From Pandoraea sp. (GTDB taxonomy: Bacteria; Pseudomonadota; Gammaproteobacteria; Burkholderiales; Burkholderiaceae), in assembly GCA_031291335.1 (NCBI GenBank), contig JARLJF010000036.1, forward strand, positions 1 to 52,772: a stretch of 52,772 nucleotides of DNA. The letters are read 5' to 3'. A program made the translations under genes and the position numbers. The notes below the pieces were generated by a model that made no database searches, had not been told where the DNA came from, and worked only from the letters and a program-made list of their open reading frames with translations. This document shows positions 39,109-46,542 of this stretch, one piece after another. Positions within the stretch are counted from its first letter, which is position 1; each line of letters opens with the position of its first letter.

Positions 39109-39702
39109 ATGACCCAAGGTCAAACCGACGATCAACATCTGATTGAAACCCGCGTTACTAGCGAGACGGTTTATGAGGGTGCGTTCCTGACCATCATGCG
39201 TGATCGCGTGCGTCTGCCCGATGGCAAGACGGCCGTGCGCGAATACACTACCCATCCCGGGGCGGTCATGGTGATTCCGCTTTTCGAAGATGGTCAGGTG
39301 CTGATGGAGCGTCAGTACCGTTACCCGCTGGCGCGTGTGATGACGGAACTGCCGGCCGGCAAGCTCGACGAAGCCGAGGGCGGCCTGGCCTGCGGTCAGC
39401 GTGAATTGCTGGAGGAGACCGGGTACCACGCCAAGCGCTGGGACTATCTCACGCGGATTCATCCGGTGATCTCGTATTCGACGGAATTCATCGACATCTG
39501 GCTGGCGCGTGACCTCACGCTTGGCGAGCAGCGCCTCGACGAAGGCGAGTTTCTCGATGTGTTCAAGATGCCCGCGACCGAGTTGCTGCAATGGGTGCGC
39601 GACGGCCGTGTCACGGACGTGAAATCAATCATCGGCGCGTTCTGGCTGGAAAAGATATTATCGGGAGTCTGGCAGCCGAACGAGCGTTCGCCGCTGCGCT
39701 GA
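39109..39702 (+). CDS. Nudix hydrolase, probable ADP-ribose pyrophosphatase
   Basis: A 197-residue Nudix enzyme. The Nudix box is perfect: Gly-x5-Glu-x7-Arg-Glu-Leu-Leu-Glu-Glu-Thr-Gly, near residues 84-106, with the family-typical ELPAGKLDE lead. The N-terminal strand-exchange region and the QYRYPLARVMTELPAG motif resemble ADP-ribose pyrophosphatases (NudF-like). I start at 39109, preceded by GGAGGG. It begins 31 bases after the nuo terminator, so it probably has its own promoter. Hydrolysis of ADP-ribose, derived from NAD, is plausible but unproven. Confidence 0.9.
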   Translation: MTQGQTDDQHLIETRVTSETVYEGAFLTIMRDRVRLPDGKTAVREYTTHPGAVMVIPLFEDGQVLMERQYRYPLARVMTELPAGKLDEAEGGLACGQRELLEETGYHAKRWDYLTRIHPVISYSTEFIDIWLARDLTLGEQRLDEGEFLDVFKMPATELLQWVRDGRVTDVKSIIGAFWLEKILSGVWQPNERSPLR

Positions 39703-39765
39703 TCCATCGTCATTTTTTGAGCCCGAGCCCTGCGACCTGCAGGGCCGGGACACATCCAGAGCGTC

Positions 39766-40248
39766 ATGAAGGTTTTTGATTTGCGTTGTGCCCATGAGCA
39801 CACCTTCGAGGGCTGGTTCGGCTCGGAGGACGATTACCTTTCGCAGCAGACCCGGGGATTGGTGACATGCCCCGTGTGCGGCGACACTGAGATCGTTCGC
39901 ATGCCGTCTGCACCACGTCTGAACCTGTCGGGGGCGACGTCACGTGCCGACGCCGCACCGGTAGCCGCGAAGGGCAGGGAGCAGGGTACTGCCGCTTCGC
40001 CCGGCGTCATCGAAGCCAAACGCGAATTGCAGACGCTCTGGATGAAAGCCGTGCGCCACGTCATGGCGAACACGGAAGACGTCGGTAGCAACTTTGCCGA
40101 GGAAGCCCGCAAGATTCACTATCAGGAAGCACCGGAGCGCAATATCCGCGGAACGGTGTCTCGGGAAGAGACCGAGGCGCTGGCCGAGGAGGGCATCGAC
40201 GTGATGCCGCTGCCCATTCCGGACGGCTTCAAGGACACGTTACAGTAA
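39766..40248 (+). CDS. DUF1178 family protein
   Basis: A 160-residue protein of DUF1178. The N-terminus has a zinc-ribbon-like set of ligands: FDLRCAHEHTFEGWF and then VTCPVCGDTEIVRMPSAP. The rest is a charged region with the conserved phrase NTEDVGSNFAEEARKIHY, here cited as part of the family core. No function is known. It is followed closely by the MaoC gene (44 bases) and is probably in the same unit as the Nudix gene. Confidence 0.85.
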   Translation: MKVFDLRCAHEHTFEGWFGSEDDYLSQQTRGLVTCPVCGDTEIVRMPSAPRLNLSGATSRADAAPVAAKGREQGTAASPGVIEAKRELQTLWMKAVRHVMANTEDVGSNFAEEARKIHYQEAPERNIRGTVSREETEALAEEGIDVMPLPIPDGFKDTLQ

Positions 40249-40292
40249 GCCGGTCGCCGGCCGATCCGGCGCACTGCACGGAGGAGTTCGCG

Positions 40293-40748
40293 ATGGCAAC
40301 GTTCGAGTATTACTTCGAAGACTTTGCGGTAGGTGACACCTTCGATCTGGGCGAATACACGTTCACGGCAGACGAGATCGTGCACTTTGCCCGGCAATTC
40401 GATCCTCAGCCGTTTCACGTCGACGAGTTGGCCGGCCGCGAGTCCCATTTCGGCGGACTGGTAGCCAGCGGCTGGCACACGTGCAGCATCATGATGCGGA
40501 TGAACGTCGACAAGCTGCTCTCGCGCTCGGCGAGCATGGGGTCGCCGGGTGTCGAGCAGATCGAGTGGCTCAAGCCGGTGCGTCCGGGAGACACGATTAC
40601 GGTGACGAGCAGCACGCTGGAAGTGCGCGCTTCGAAGAGCCGTCCCGATCGCGGTATCGTGCGCCAGCTCTGGACAGCCACGAACCAGCACGGCGAAGAA
40701 GTGTGCCGGTTCCGGGGAACGGGGCTCTATCTGAAGCGCGTCGCCTGA
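40293..40748 (+). CDS. MaoC family (R)-hydratase / dehydratase
   Basis: A 151-residue single hot-dog domain with the hydratase-2 motif: Asp and His in FDPQPFHVDELAGRES, followed by HFGGLVASGWHT. These are the catalytic pair of R-specific enoyl-CoA hydratases. A substrate from fatty acyl-CoA to branched acyl-CoA is possible. GGAGGAG lies upstream at 40281. It converges on the YegP-like gene, with only 81 bases between the two stop codons. Confidence 0.9.
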   Translation: MATFEYYFEDFAVGDTFDLGEYTFTADEIVHFARQFDPQPFHVDELAGRESHFGGLVASGWHTCSIMMRMNVDKLLSRSASMGSPGVEQIEWLKPVRPGDTITVTSSTLEVRASKSRPDRGIVRQLWTATNQHGEEVCRFRGTGLYLKRVA

Positions 40749-40829
40749 CGGGAACGCTGTTCCGCGATGGTGTAATTCCGCTGTCTTGCCGGCGGGCGTT
40801 TCCGCCCGCCGCGTCAATCTCAACGAAAC

Positions 40830-41165
40830 TCAATGCGACAAATCACTCACCGACGCCGCAGGGGCGTCGCGTTTGACCTGAGTGATGCCGTCTTCCATCT
40901 GCTCGGCGGTCGAGAACATCTGGCTCTGGCCGATGATCTCGCCATTGCGCGCCTTGAGCACGAAATAGGGACGGCCTGAGGTCGACGTCTTGCGCTCGAA
41001 ACGATGATCCTCGACCGAGTTTTTGCGAACGGACTCGATGCCGTTCTGCGCGGAAGCCCGCGCCTTGTAAGTCTCGGAGGAAAGGATGATGTGCCCGCTG
41101 TCGGCCAGCAGATGAAAGTGGAATTCACCGTTAGGGCTACGCTTGAGTTCGAACTTGCCTGACAT
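40830..41165 (-). CDS. YegP/DUF1508 duplicated-domain protein
   Basis: A 111-residue protein made of two DUF1508 units. The first has FELKRSPNGEFHFHLLADSG and the second FVLKARNGEIIGQSQMF, each ending with an Ala/Glu-rich helix. E. coli YegP is the usual comparison; its function is unknown. I start at the ATG at 41165, where GGGAGA precedes it. Longer frames to 41399 add unlikely residues. Alone on the minus strand, with an inverted repeat upstream. Confidence 0.88.
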   Translation of the reverse strand: MSGKFELKRSPNGEFHFHLLADSGHIILSSETYKARASAQNGIESVRKNSVEDHRFERKTSTSGRPYFVLKARNGEIIGQSQMFSTAEQMEDGITQVKRDAPAASVSDLSH

Positions 41166-41492
41166 ATGTGGATCTCCCGGATCTTCCAAAAGCCAGCGGC
41201 GAGGGACTGCGAACTGCAAGGGACGACGGCTGCCAGCCGCGTCGGAGAAACCTTGAAAACTTCTTGAGTGATGCACTCGATGACGCCTACGCGTCAAGCG
41301 GACTGCGCCTAGATTAGCACCGCCCGCGTCGCGGCGATACCGCAGTTTGTTTCGAAGTGTAAACCACTTCCCGCCACGCCCTGCCGAACCGTGGCTCAAG
41401 GCACAGCGGCGCGCGAGCGAGGTCGGGCAGGGTGGGGGATGGCGGGGGCCGCCGGTCCCAGGGGGCCCGCGGCCTGCACGTGACTCGGCGGA
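41166..41492. other. 327-base gap between the YegP gene and GST
   Basis: No gene seen. It contains the perfect inverted repeat TGACGC-CTAC-GCGTCA at 41281-41296, upstream of the YegP start. A GC-rich hairpin GGCCGC / GCGGCC (41447-41452, 41469-41474) lies just beyond the GST stop codon and may end the acyl-CoA operon transcript on the minus strand; no T-run follows. Confidence 0.5.
41281..41296. promoter_or_regulatory. Perfect inverted repeat upstream of the YegP gene
   Basis: TGACGC and GCGTCA arms with a CTAC spacer form a 16-base dyad, 116 bases before the YegP start codon. It may be a regulatory site. No regulator can be assigned. Confidence 0.4.
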
Positions 41493-42185
41493 TCAGCGGC
41501 GTGCGTATTGCGTGGCACCGAACAGCATTTCACGGGCCTTGTCGTCTTGCATCGGCTTGCGCGCGTCGGCCAGCACCTTGATGCCGCGCTGCACCGCCGG
41601 ACGCGCCTCGATGGCATCGAACCATTTCTGCACGTTGGGGAAGTCCGACAGCTCCACGCCCTGGTTCTTCCACGAGCGCAGCCACGGCCAGATCGCGATG
41701 TCTGCGATGGTATACATATCGCCCGCGACATAGGGGTGGTTGCTCAGTCGCTTGTCGAGCACGCCATACAGACGCCGTGCTTCGTTCGTGTAGCGCTTGA
41801 TCGCGTAATCGATTTTCTCGGGGGCGTAGATCCGGAAATGGTGCGCCTGACCGAGCATTGGCCCCACGCCGCCCATCTGGAACATCAGCCATTCGAGCGT
41901 TTCGTACTTGCCGCGTACGTCTTCCGGCAGGAAGCGCCCGGTTTTGCCCGCGAGGTACAGCAGGATCGCGCCCGACTCGAACAGCGAGATCGGTTTGCCA
42001 TCCGGACCGTCTTCGTCAACGATGGCCGGAATCTTGTTGTTCGGCGAGATGGCGAGAAAAGCGTCCTTGAACTGATCGCCCGCGCCGATATCGACGGCAT
42101 GTGCATGGTAGGGCAACCCGCACTCTTCGAGCATGATGTGGACTTTGTGGCCGTTAGGCGTAGCCCAGGAATAGACCTGAATCAA
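41493..42185 (-). CDS. Glutathione S-transferase, YfcG/YghU-like
   Basis: A 230-residue glutathione transferase or disulfide-bond reductase of the Nu class (YfcG-like). The N-terminal thioredoxin fold opens with IQVYSWATPNGHKVHIML and has the SPNNKIPAIVD loop with the cis-proline. The GSH carboxylate site is SLFESGAILLYLA. The C-terminal all-helical domain includes ADIAIWPWLR. I start at a TTG at 42185 because GAGGAG lies at good distance; upstream residues look non-coding. It lies 184 bases after the acyl-CoA dehydrogenase stop on the same strand, so it may be the last gene of that operon. Confidence 0.9.
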   Translation of the reverse strand: MIQVYSWATPNGHKVHIMLEECGLPYHAHAVDIGAGDQFKDAFLAISPNNKIPAIVDEDGPDGKPISLFESGAILLYLAGKTGRFLPEDVRGKYETLEWLMFQMGGVGPMLGQAHHFRIYAPEKIDYAIKRYTNEARRLYGVLDKRLSNHPYVAGDMYTIADIAIWPWLRSWKNQGVELSDFPNVQKWFDAIEARPAVQRGIKVLADARKPMQDDKAREMLFGATQYARR

Positions 42186-42369
42186 TTGCGACTCCTCGTT
42201 GGGGCGTCGGTCGACGCCGTTCCCCGCCAAGCGCGGCGACGATCCTGCCAGGCGCTCGGCACGGTGATGACATGGATGGCGAAACAGGCCGGAGGCACGA
42301 GCATCGCACCCCCGGGAAAAACTGCCCGGAAATTACACCACAGAACGTTTTTCCCTGCCGGGCGTGGGG

Positions 42370-43614
42370 TCAGCGAGGGGCAGCGTCGTTTGTCTGCGGG
42401 TTCAGGTAACGCGCCAGTTCCAGCTTGGCGATGGCATTGCGGTGCACTTCGTCCGGGCCGTCCGCAAAGCGCAGGGTGCGCGCGCTGGCATACGCGTAGG
42501 CCAGTGGAAAGTCGCCGGAGAGCCCAGCCGCGCCGTGCGCCTGCATCGCCCAGTCGAGTACCTGACAGGCCATATTCGGGGCAACGACCTTGATCATCGC
42601 GATTTCCGCCTGCGCCGCCTTGTTGCCGACCGTATCCATCATGTAAGCCGCTTTGAGCGTGAGCAGACGCGCCTGTTCGATCTGGCAGCGCGCTTCGGCG
42701 ATGCGCTCGCGCGTCACGCCCTGCGCGGCGATCGGTTTGCCGAACGCCACACGCGAGAGCGTGCGCTGGCACATTAGCGAAAGGGCGCGCTCGGCCAGGC
42801 CAATGAGCCGCATGCAGTGATGGATGCGGCCCGGGCCGAGACGCCCTTGCGCGATCTCGAAACCGCGTCCTTCGCCGAGCAGAATGCTGCTCGCGGGCAC
42901 GCGAACCTCGTCGAGCACGATCTCCATGTGGCCGTGCGGCGCATCGTCGTAACCGAACACGGTGAGCGGGCGCACGCGTGAGATGCCTGGGGCGTCAGAC
43001 GGAATGAGAATCATCGACTGCTGCGCATGTCTGGGGGCATCCGGATCGGTCTTGCCCATCACGATGTACAGCGCGCAACGCGGGTCGCCTGCGCCCGTCG
43101 ACCACCATTTGCGGCCATTGACGACGTAATCGTCTCCGTCACGGCGAATCCGGCATTGCACGTTGGTGGCGTCGGATGAGGCGACGTCCGGCTCCGTCAT
43201 CAGAAACGCGGAACGGATCTCGCCGCGTAGCAGCGGTTCGAGCCATTGTGCTTTTTGCGCGTCAGCCGCATAGCGCTCGAGCGTTTCCATGTTGCCGGTG
43301 TCGGGCGCGTTGCAATTGAAGACCTCGGGGGCCCACGGCACTTGCCCCATGATCTCGCACAGGGGCGCGTACTCGACGTTGCTCAGGCCCGCGCCGCGTG
43401 CGGAATCGGGCAGGAAGAGGTTCCACAGCCCGGCCTGCTGCGCGAGTGGCTTGAGGCGTTCGATGACCTGTGACGGCTGCCAGGCGTCACCCTGACGGCG
43501 GGCGATCTCGATCTCTTCGAGATAGCGGCGCTCGTTCGGGAAAATGTGCGCGTCGAAGAACGCGGTGAGGCGTGCCCGCAGAGCTTCGACTTTCGGGCTG
43601 TAGCTGAAATCCAT
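42370..43614 (-). CDS. Acyl-CoA dehydrogenase, ACAD11/LvaC-like
   Basis: FAD-dependent acyl-CoA dehydrogenase of 414 residues. It matches ACAD11-type enzymes in several distinctive places: [36 protein letters not shown], and [20 protein letters not shown] near residue 250. The C-terminal half has [15 protein letters not shown] and [10 protein letters not shown]. The ATG at 43614 has GGAGA upstream. It is only 11 bases from the kinase gene, so the two are translated from one message. In the Lva pathway of levulinate catabolism the equivalent protein removes phosphate from a phosphorylated hydroxyacyl-CoA to give an enoyl-CoA. Confidence 0.92.
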   Translation of the reverse strand: MDFSYSPKVEALRARLTAFFDAHIFPNERRYLEEIEIARRQGDAWQPSQVIERLKPLAQQAGLWNLFLPDSARGAGLSNVEYAPLCEIMGQVPWAPEVFNCNAPDTGNMETLERYAADAQKAQWLEPLLRGEIRSAFLMTEPDVASSDATNVQCRIRRDGDDYVVNGRKWWSTGAGDPRCALYIVMGKTDPDAPRHAQQSMILIPSDAPGISRVRPLTVFGYDDAPHGHMEIVLDEVRVPASSILLGEGRGFEIAQGRLGPGRIHHCMRLIGLAERALSLMCQRTLSRVAFGKPIAAQGVTRERIAEARCQIEQARLLTLKAAYMMDTVGNKAAQAEIAMIKVVAPNMACQVLDWAMQAHGAAGLSGDFPLAYAYASARTLRFADGPDEVHRNAIAKLELARYLNPQTNDAAPR

Positions 43615-43625
43615 GAGGTCTCCGT

Positions 43626-44741
43626 TCAGGGACGGTCTGTGTGACCGGGGGCGTTGCTGCGCTGTGCGTATTCCCACGCGAGTTCGGCCATCGGACGCGC
43701 GCGCTTGCCCGCATCGAGTGCCTGCTGGCTGGCCGCGGTGCCGTCGGCAACGCGCTTCATGATCCCTTGCAGAATCGCAGCGATACGGAACATGTTGTAG
43801 GCAAGGTAGAAATGCCAATGCGCCGGCCGGGCGATGCCTGTGCGCTCGCTATATCGGGCGACGTAGTCACTTTCGTCCGGAATGCCGAGGGCCGGCCAGT
43901 CGAGCCCGGCAATGCCGCGAAACACCCCCGGGCTGACGTGCCACGCCATGCAGTGATAGCTGAAGTCGGCGAGCGGGTCGCCCAGCGTCGACAGCTCCCA
44001 GTCGAGCACGGCGAGTACACGCGGCTCGGTGGGGTGAAAGATGAGATTGTCGAGACGGAAGTCGCCGTGCACGATGGTCGTGCGCTCGGGCACATCGGTG
44101 GGCAAATGCGCGGGCAGCCACTCGATGAGCCGATCCATCGCGTCGATGGTTTCCGTTCCCGTTACCGAAGCGCGGTACTGCTTGCTCCACCGGGCGATCT
44201 GCCGCGCGATATAGTCGCCCGGTTTGCCGTAAGACTCGAGCCCGATGGCGCGATAGTCGACCCGGTGCAGCGCGGAGATGACGCGGTTCATTTCGTCATA
44301 GATGGCACGGCGCTCGGCGGCGCTCATGCCGGGCAGCGATGGGTCCCACAACACGCGTCCCGCCACGAAGTCCATGACGTAGAACGCCAGCCCGATCACG
44401 CTTTCGTCTTCGCACAAGCCCCGCATGCGAGCGACGGGGACGTCGGTGCCTGCGAGGGCATCCATCACGCGATACTCGCGCTCGATGGCGTGGGCAGACA
44501 GCAGAAGTTTGGCGGCTGGCGCGGGCTTGGTACGCAGCACGTAGGCCGCACCGGGCGTGGTGATGCGATAGGTGGGATTGGACTGGCCGCCGTTGAATTG
44601 CGTGAGGGTCAGCGGCCCGGCGAAGCCGTCGACGTGTGCGGTGAGCCAGCGCTCGAGCGCGGCCGTATCGAAGGGCGCACGCTCACCTAGCGTGCGTTCG
44701 CCTGCAAATGCGGAAAAGTCCTGTGGAAGCTCCTCGGCCAT
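43626..44741 (-). CDS. APH-family phosphotransferase, ACAD11 kinase-domain / LvaA-like
   Basis: A 371-residue aminoglycoside-phosphotransferase-fold kinase. The nucleotide-binding lobe has [14 protein letters not shown] and YVLRTKPAP. The catalytic Brenner motif is HGDFRLDN, with His225 and Asp227, and the metal-binding [10 protein letters not shown] has Asp247. These phrases are nearly those of the N-terminal half of ACAD11 and of LvaA, not of drug-resistance enzymes. The predicted substrate is a hydroxyacyl-CoA rather than an antibiotic. The ATG at 44741 has GGAGA at good distance. The gene for the partner dehydrogenase follows after 11 bases. Confidence 0.92.
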   Translation of the reverse strand: MAEELPQDFSAFAGERTLGERAPFDTAALERWLTAHVDGFAGPLTLTQFNGGQSNPTYRITTPGAAYVLRTKPAPAAKLLLSAHAIEREYRVMDALAGTDVPVARMRGLCEDESVIGLAFYVMDFVAGRVLWDPSLPGMSAAERRAIYDEMNRVISALHRVDYRAIGLESYGKPGDYIARQIARWSKQYRASVTGTETIDAMDRLIEWLPAHLPTDVPERTTIVHGDFRLDNLIFHPTEPRVLAVLDWELSTLGDPLADFSYHCMAWHVSPGVFRGIAGLDWPALGIPDESDYVARYSERTGIARPAHWHFYLAYNMFRIAAILQGIMKRVADGTAASQQALDAGKRARPMAELAWEYAQRSNAPGHTDRP

Positions 44742-44782
44742 GCTGTCTCCTGCATTTCCGGTGCTACGTTGATCACGACGAA

Positions 44783-44813
44783 TTCGAAGATTTCGAAGAT
44801 TTTGAAGATTTCG
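44783..44813. repeat. 9-bp tandem repeat upstream of the kinase gene
   Basis: Three consecutive units TTCGAAGAT, TTCGAAGAT and TTTGAAGAT (44783-44809), plus a partial fourth, lie in the 144-base gap between the phosphatase and kinase genes. The unit length would preserve frame, but no gene is seen here. Confidence 0.8.
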
Positions 44814-44834
44814 GCGACGTGGTGCGCTTGCCGG

Positions 44835-44860
44835 GCGGCCGCATCGTGTCGCGCGGCCGC
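44835..44860. repeat. Paired GCGGCCGC inverted repeat in the acyl-CoA operon
   Basis: Two copies of the self-complementary octamer GCGGCCGC (44835-44842 and 44853-44860), with a 10-base loop, can form a very stable hairpin 26 bases after the phosphatase stop codon. No T-run follows on the minus strand, so partial attenuation or mRNA stabilisation is possible. Confidence 0.6.
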
Positions 44861-44885
44861 TGGACATTCTGATTCTGCTGAGGAC

Positions 44886-45641
44886 TTATCCTCGTTTTCG
44901 CGAGCGCAGGAACGACGCGAAGATCTTCTCCATGACGGTCAGCCGGTTGTCGCGATGCAGCGGCTGTGGAGGCGCGAAGTTCAACAGGCGGATCACCCAG
45001 TCTGCGGGCTTGTCGCCGACGTCGAGCGCATTGATGCACGCGGGCGTCTGGGCGAGTTGACCGAGGAAGAGGCGTCCGAGCGGATGCATGGCATGCGAGA
45101 GAATCGCGCGATTCACGCCGCCGTGCAACACCAGCAGCACGGTGTCCCACGACGTATCGGCCCGCAGCTCCGCGAGCGGCGGCACCACGCGGTCGAGCAG
45201 TTCGCGGACCGACTCGCCATTCATGAACCGGGTGTCTTCGGGCACAAGACCGTCGAAGGCACTGAGAAACGCCTGCGCGATCTCGGCCGGGGGCAGATCG
45301 GAGAGGCTGCCTGCGCGAATCTCCTCCCAGCACGGCCACGTCTCGATATCGATCTGCTGCCCCGTCTCGGCCAGCACGCGCTCGGCGGTCTCACGGGTGC
45401 GCGGCAGGCCACTCACGATCACGCGGTCGAAGCGGATGTTCTCGGCGGCGAAGGCGCGTCCGGCGGCACTGGCTTGCGATCGCCCGAGGTCATTGAGCGG
45501 GACGGCATCGGCGTCGATGGGCTTGCCGCTGTCGTCGAAATAGGTGACGTCGCCATGTCGCATCAGATAGATGCGGCGCCGCTGCGGCGGTGTGAATGCC
45601 AAGGGACCGGCGTCGGGGCCAAGATGGCCGAGTGAACTCAT
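44886..45641 (-). CDS. Histidine phosphatase superfamily protein
   Basis: A 251-residue phosphoglycerate-mutase-like phosphatase. The phosphohistidine motif is YLMRHGD (Arg28-His29-Gly30). A second Arg is in SGLPRTRETAE, the acid-base Glu in PCWEEIRAG and the second His in LVLHGGVNRA. No signal peptide, so cytosolic. The ATG at 45641 has AGGAGA upstream. It lies between the enoyl-CoA hydratase and kinase genes and is probably part of the same operon. Dephosphorylation of an acyl-CoA or hydroxyacyl phosphate made by the kinase is my inference. Confidence 0.88.
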   Translation of the reverse strand: MSSLGHLGPDAGPLAFTPPQRRRIYLMRHGDVTYFDDSGKPIDADAVPLNDLGRSQASAAGRAFAAENIRFDRVIVSGLPRTRETAERVLAETGQQIDIETWPCWEEIRAGSLSDLPPAEIAQAFLSAFDGLVPEDTRFMNGESVRELLDRVVPPLAELRADTSWDTVLLVLHGGVNRAILSHAMHPLGRLFLGQLAQTPACINALDVGDKPADWVIRLLNFAPPQPLHRDNRLTVMEKIFASFLRSRKRG

Positions 45642-45746
45642 GCGAAATTCTCCTGAACAGGGCCGGCAGACGATCAGCGAATGCGGCAAAGCGTTGACAG
45701 GCGGCGCACGTCGAAGGTTCGCGTGCGCCGTGTGCCTGTCACGCGC

Positions 45747-46526
45747 TCAGGTGTATTTTGCCGGACGTTTCTCGAGGAAAGCGCTGATACCTTCCAAACC
45801 GTCTGCGTGATGGAGCGACGCCACGAAGCTATCGCGCTCCGCCCCCAACTGCGATGTCAGCGTCTCGCTGGCGCCGCTTTCGACGAGCGTCTTGATGCGA
45901 CCGACGGCATTCGGCGAGAGTTGCGCGAGATCGGTCGCCCAGTTCAGCGCTTCGGCGCGGGCTTGTCCCGGCGCGACCACGCGGTTGACGAGTCCCGCCG
46001 CGGCCAGACGCGCGGCGGCAACCGGCTTGCCCTCGAGCAGGATTTCGGTGGCGAGCGGGCGGGGCAGGGCTTGCGAGAGAAACCACGAACCGCCGCCATC
46101 GGGCGTAAGGCCGACCTTGACGTAGGCCATCACGAACTTGGCGTTATCCGCCGCGACGAGCAGGTCGCAGGCCAGGGCGAGCGAGAAGCCCGCTCCGGCG
46201 GCCGCCCCTTCGACGGCGGCGATAATCGGCTTCGGGCACGCGCGCAGCGCTTCGATCCATTCGGCCAGTGCGTCGATACTCGCGGCCTGCACCGACGGAT
46301 CTTTCTGGCGATTCTCCAGCAACCGGTTCAAATTGCCGCCCGCGCAGAAGAAGTTGTCGGCGCCAGTGAGCACCACAGCCCGCACGGATGGATCGCGCTC
46401 GGCCGTGGCCAGTGCTTCGACCCCGGCGGCATACATATCCGGATGCAGCGCATTGCGCGCTCCGGGGTTGGACAGCGTCAGCACCAGCGTTTGGTCGATG
46501 CGTTCGGCAAGCAGTTCGGCGCTCAT
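45747..46526 (-). CDS. Enoyl-CoA hydratase/isomerase family protein (PaaG-like)
   Basis: A 259-residue crotonase-fold enzyme. The oxyanion-hole motif is FFCAGGNLNRLL near residue 60, the second half-site EGAAAGAGFSLALACD near residue 105. The catalytic region reads VGLTPDGGGSWFLSQALP, with an Asp in place of the two glutamates of classical hydratases. That pattern is closer to isomerase-type members such as PaaG. It lies 16 bases after the 3-hydroxyacyl-CoA dehydrogenase gene, so it is the second gene of the operon. Confidence 0.9.
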   Translation of the reverse strand: MSAELLAERIDQTLVLTLSNPGARNALHPDMYAAGVEALATAERDPSVRAVVLTGADNFFCAGGNLNRLLENRQKDPSVQAASIDALAEWIEALRACPKPIIAAVEGAAAGAGFSLALACDLLVAADNAKFVMAYVKVGLTPDGGGSWFLSQALPRPLATEILLEGKPVAAARLAAAGLVNRVVAPGQARAEALNWATDLAQLSPNAVGRIKTLVESGASETLTSQLGAERDSFVASLHHADGLEGISAFLEKRPAKYT

Positions 46527-46542
46527 GGGGCGAGTCTCCGGA

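Noticed and set aside
43626..44741. An aminoglycoside resistance phosphotransferase
   Set aside because: The protein shares the fold, but its motifs match the ACAD11/LvaA kinase group and its neighbours are acyl-CoA enzymes.
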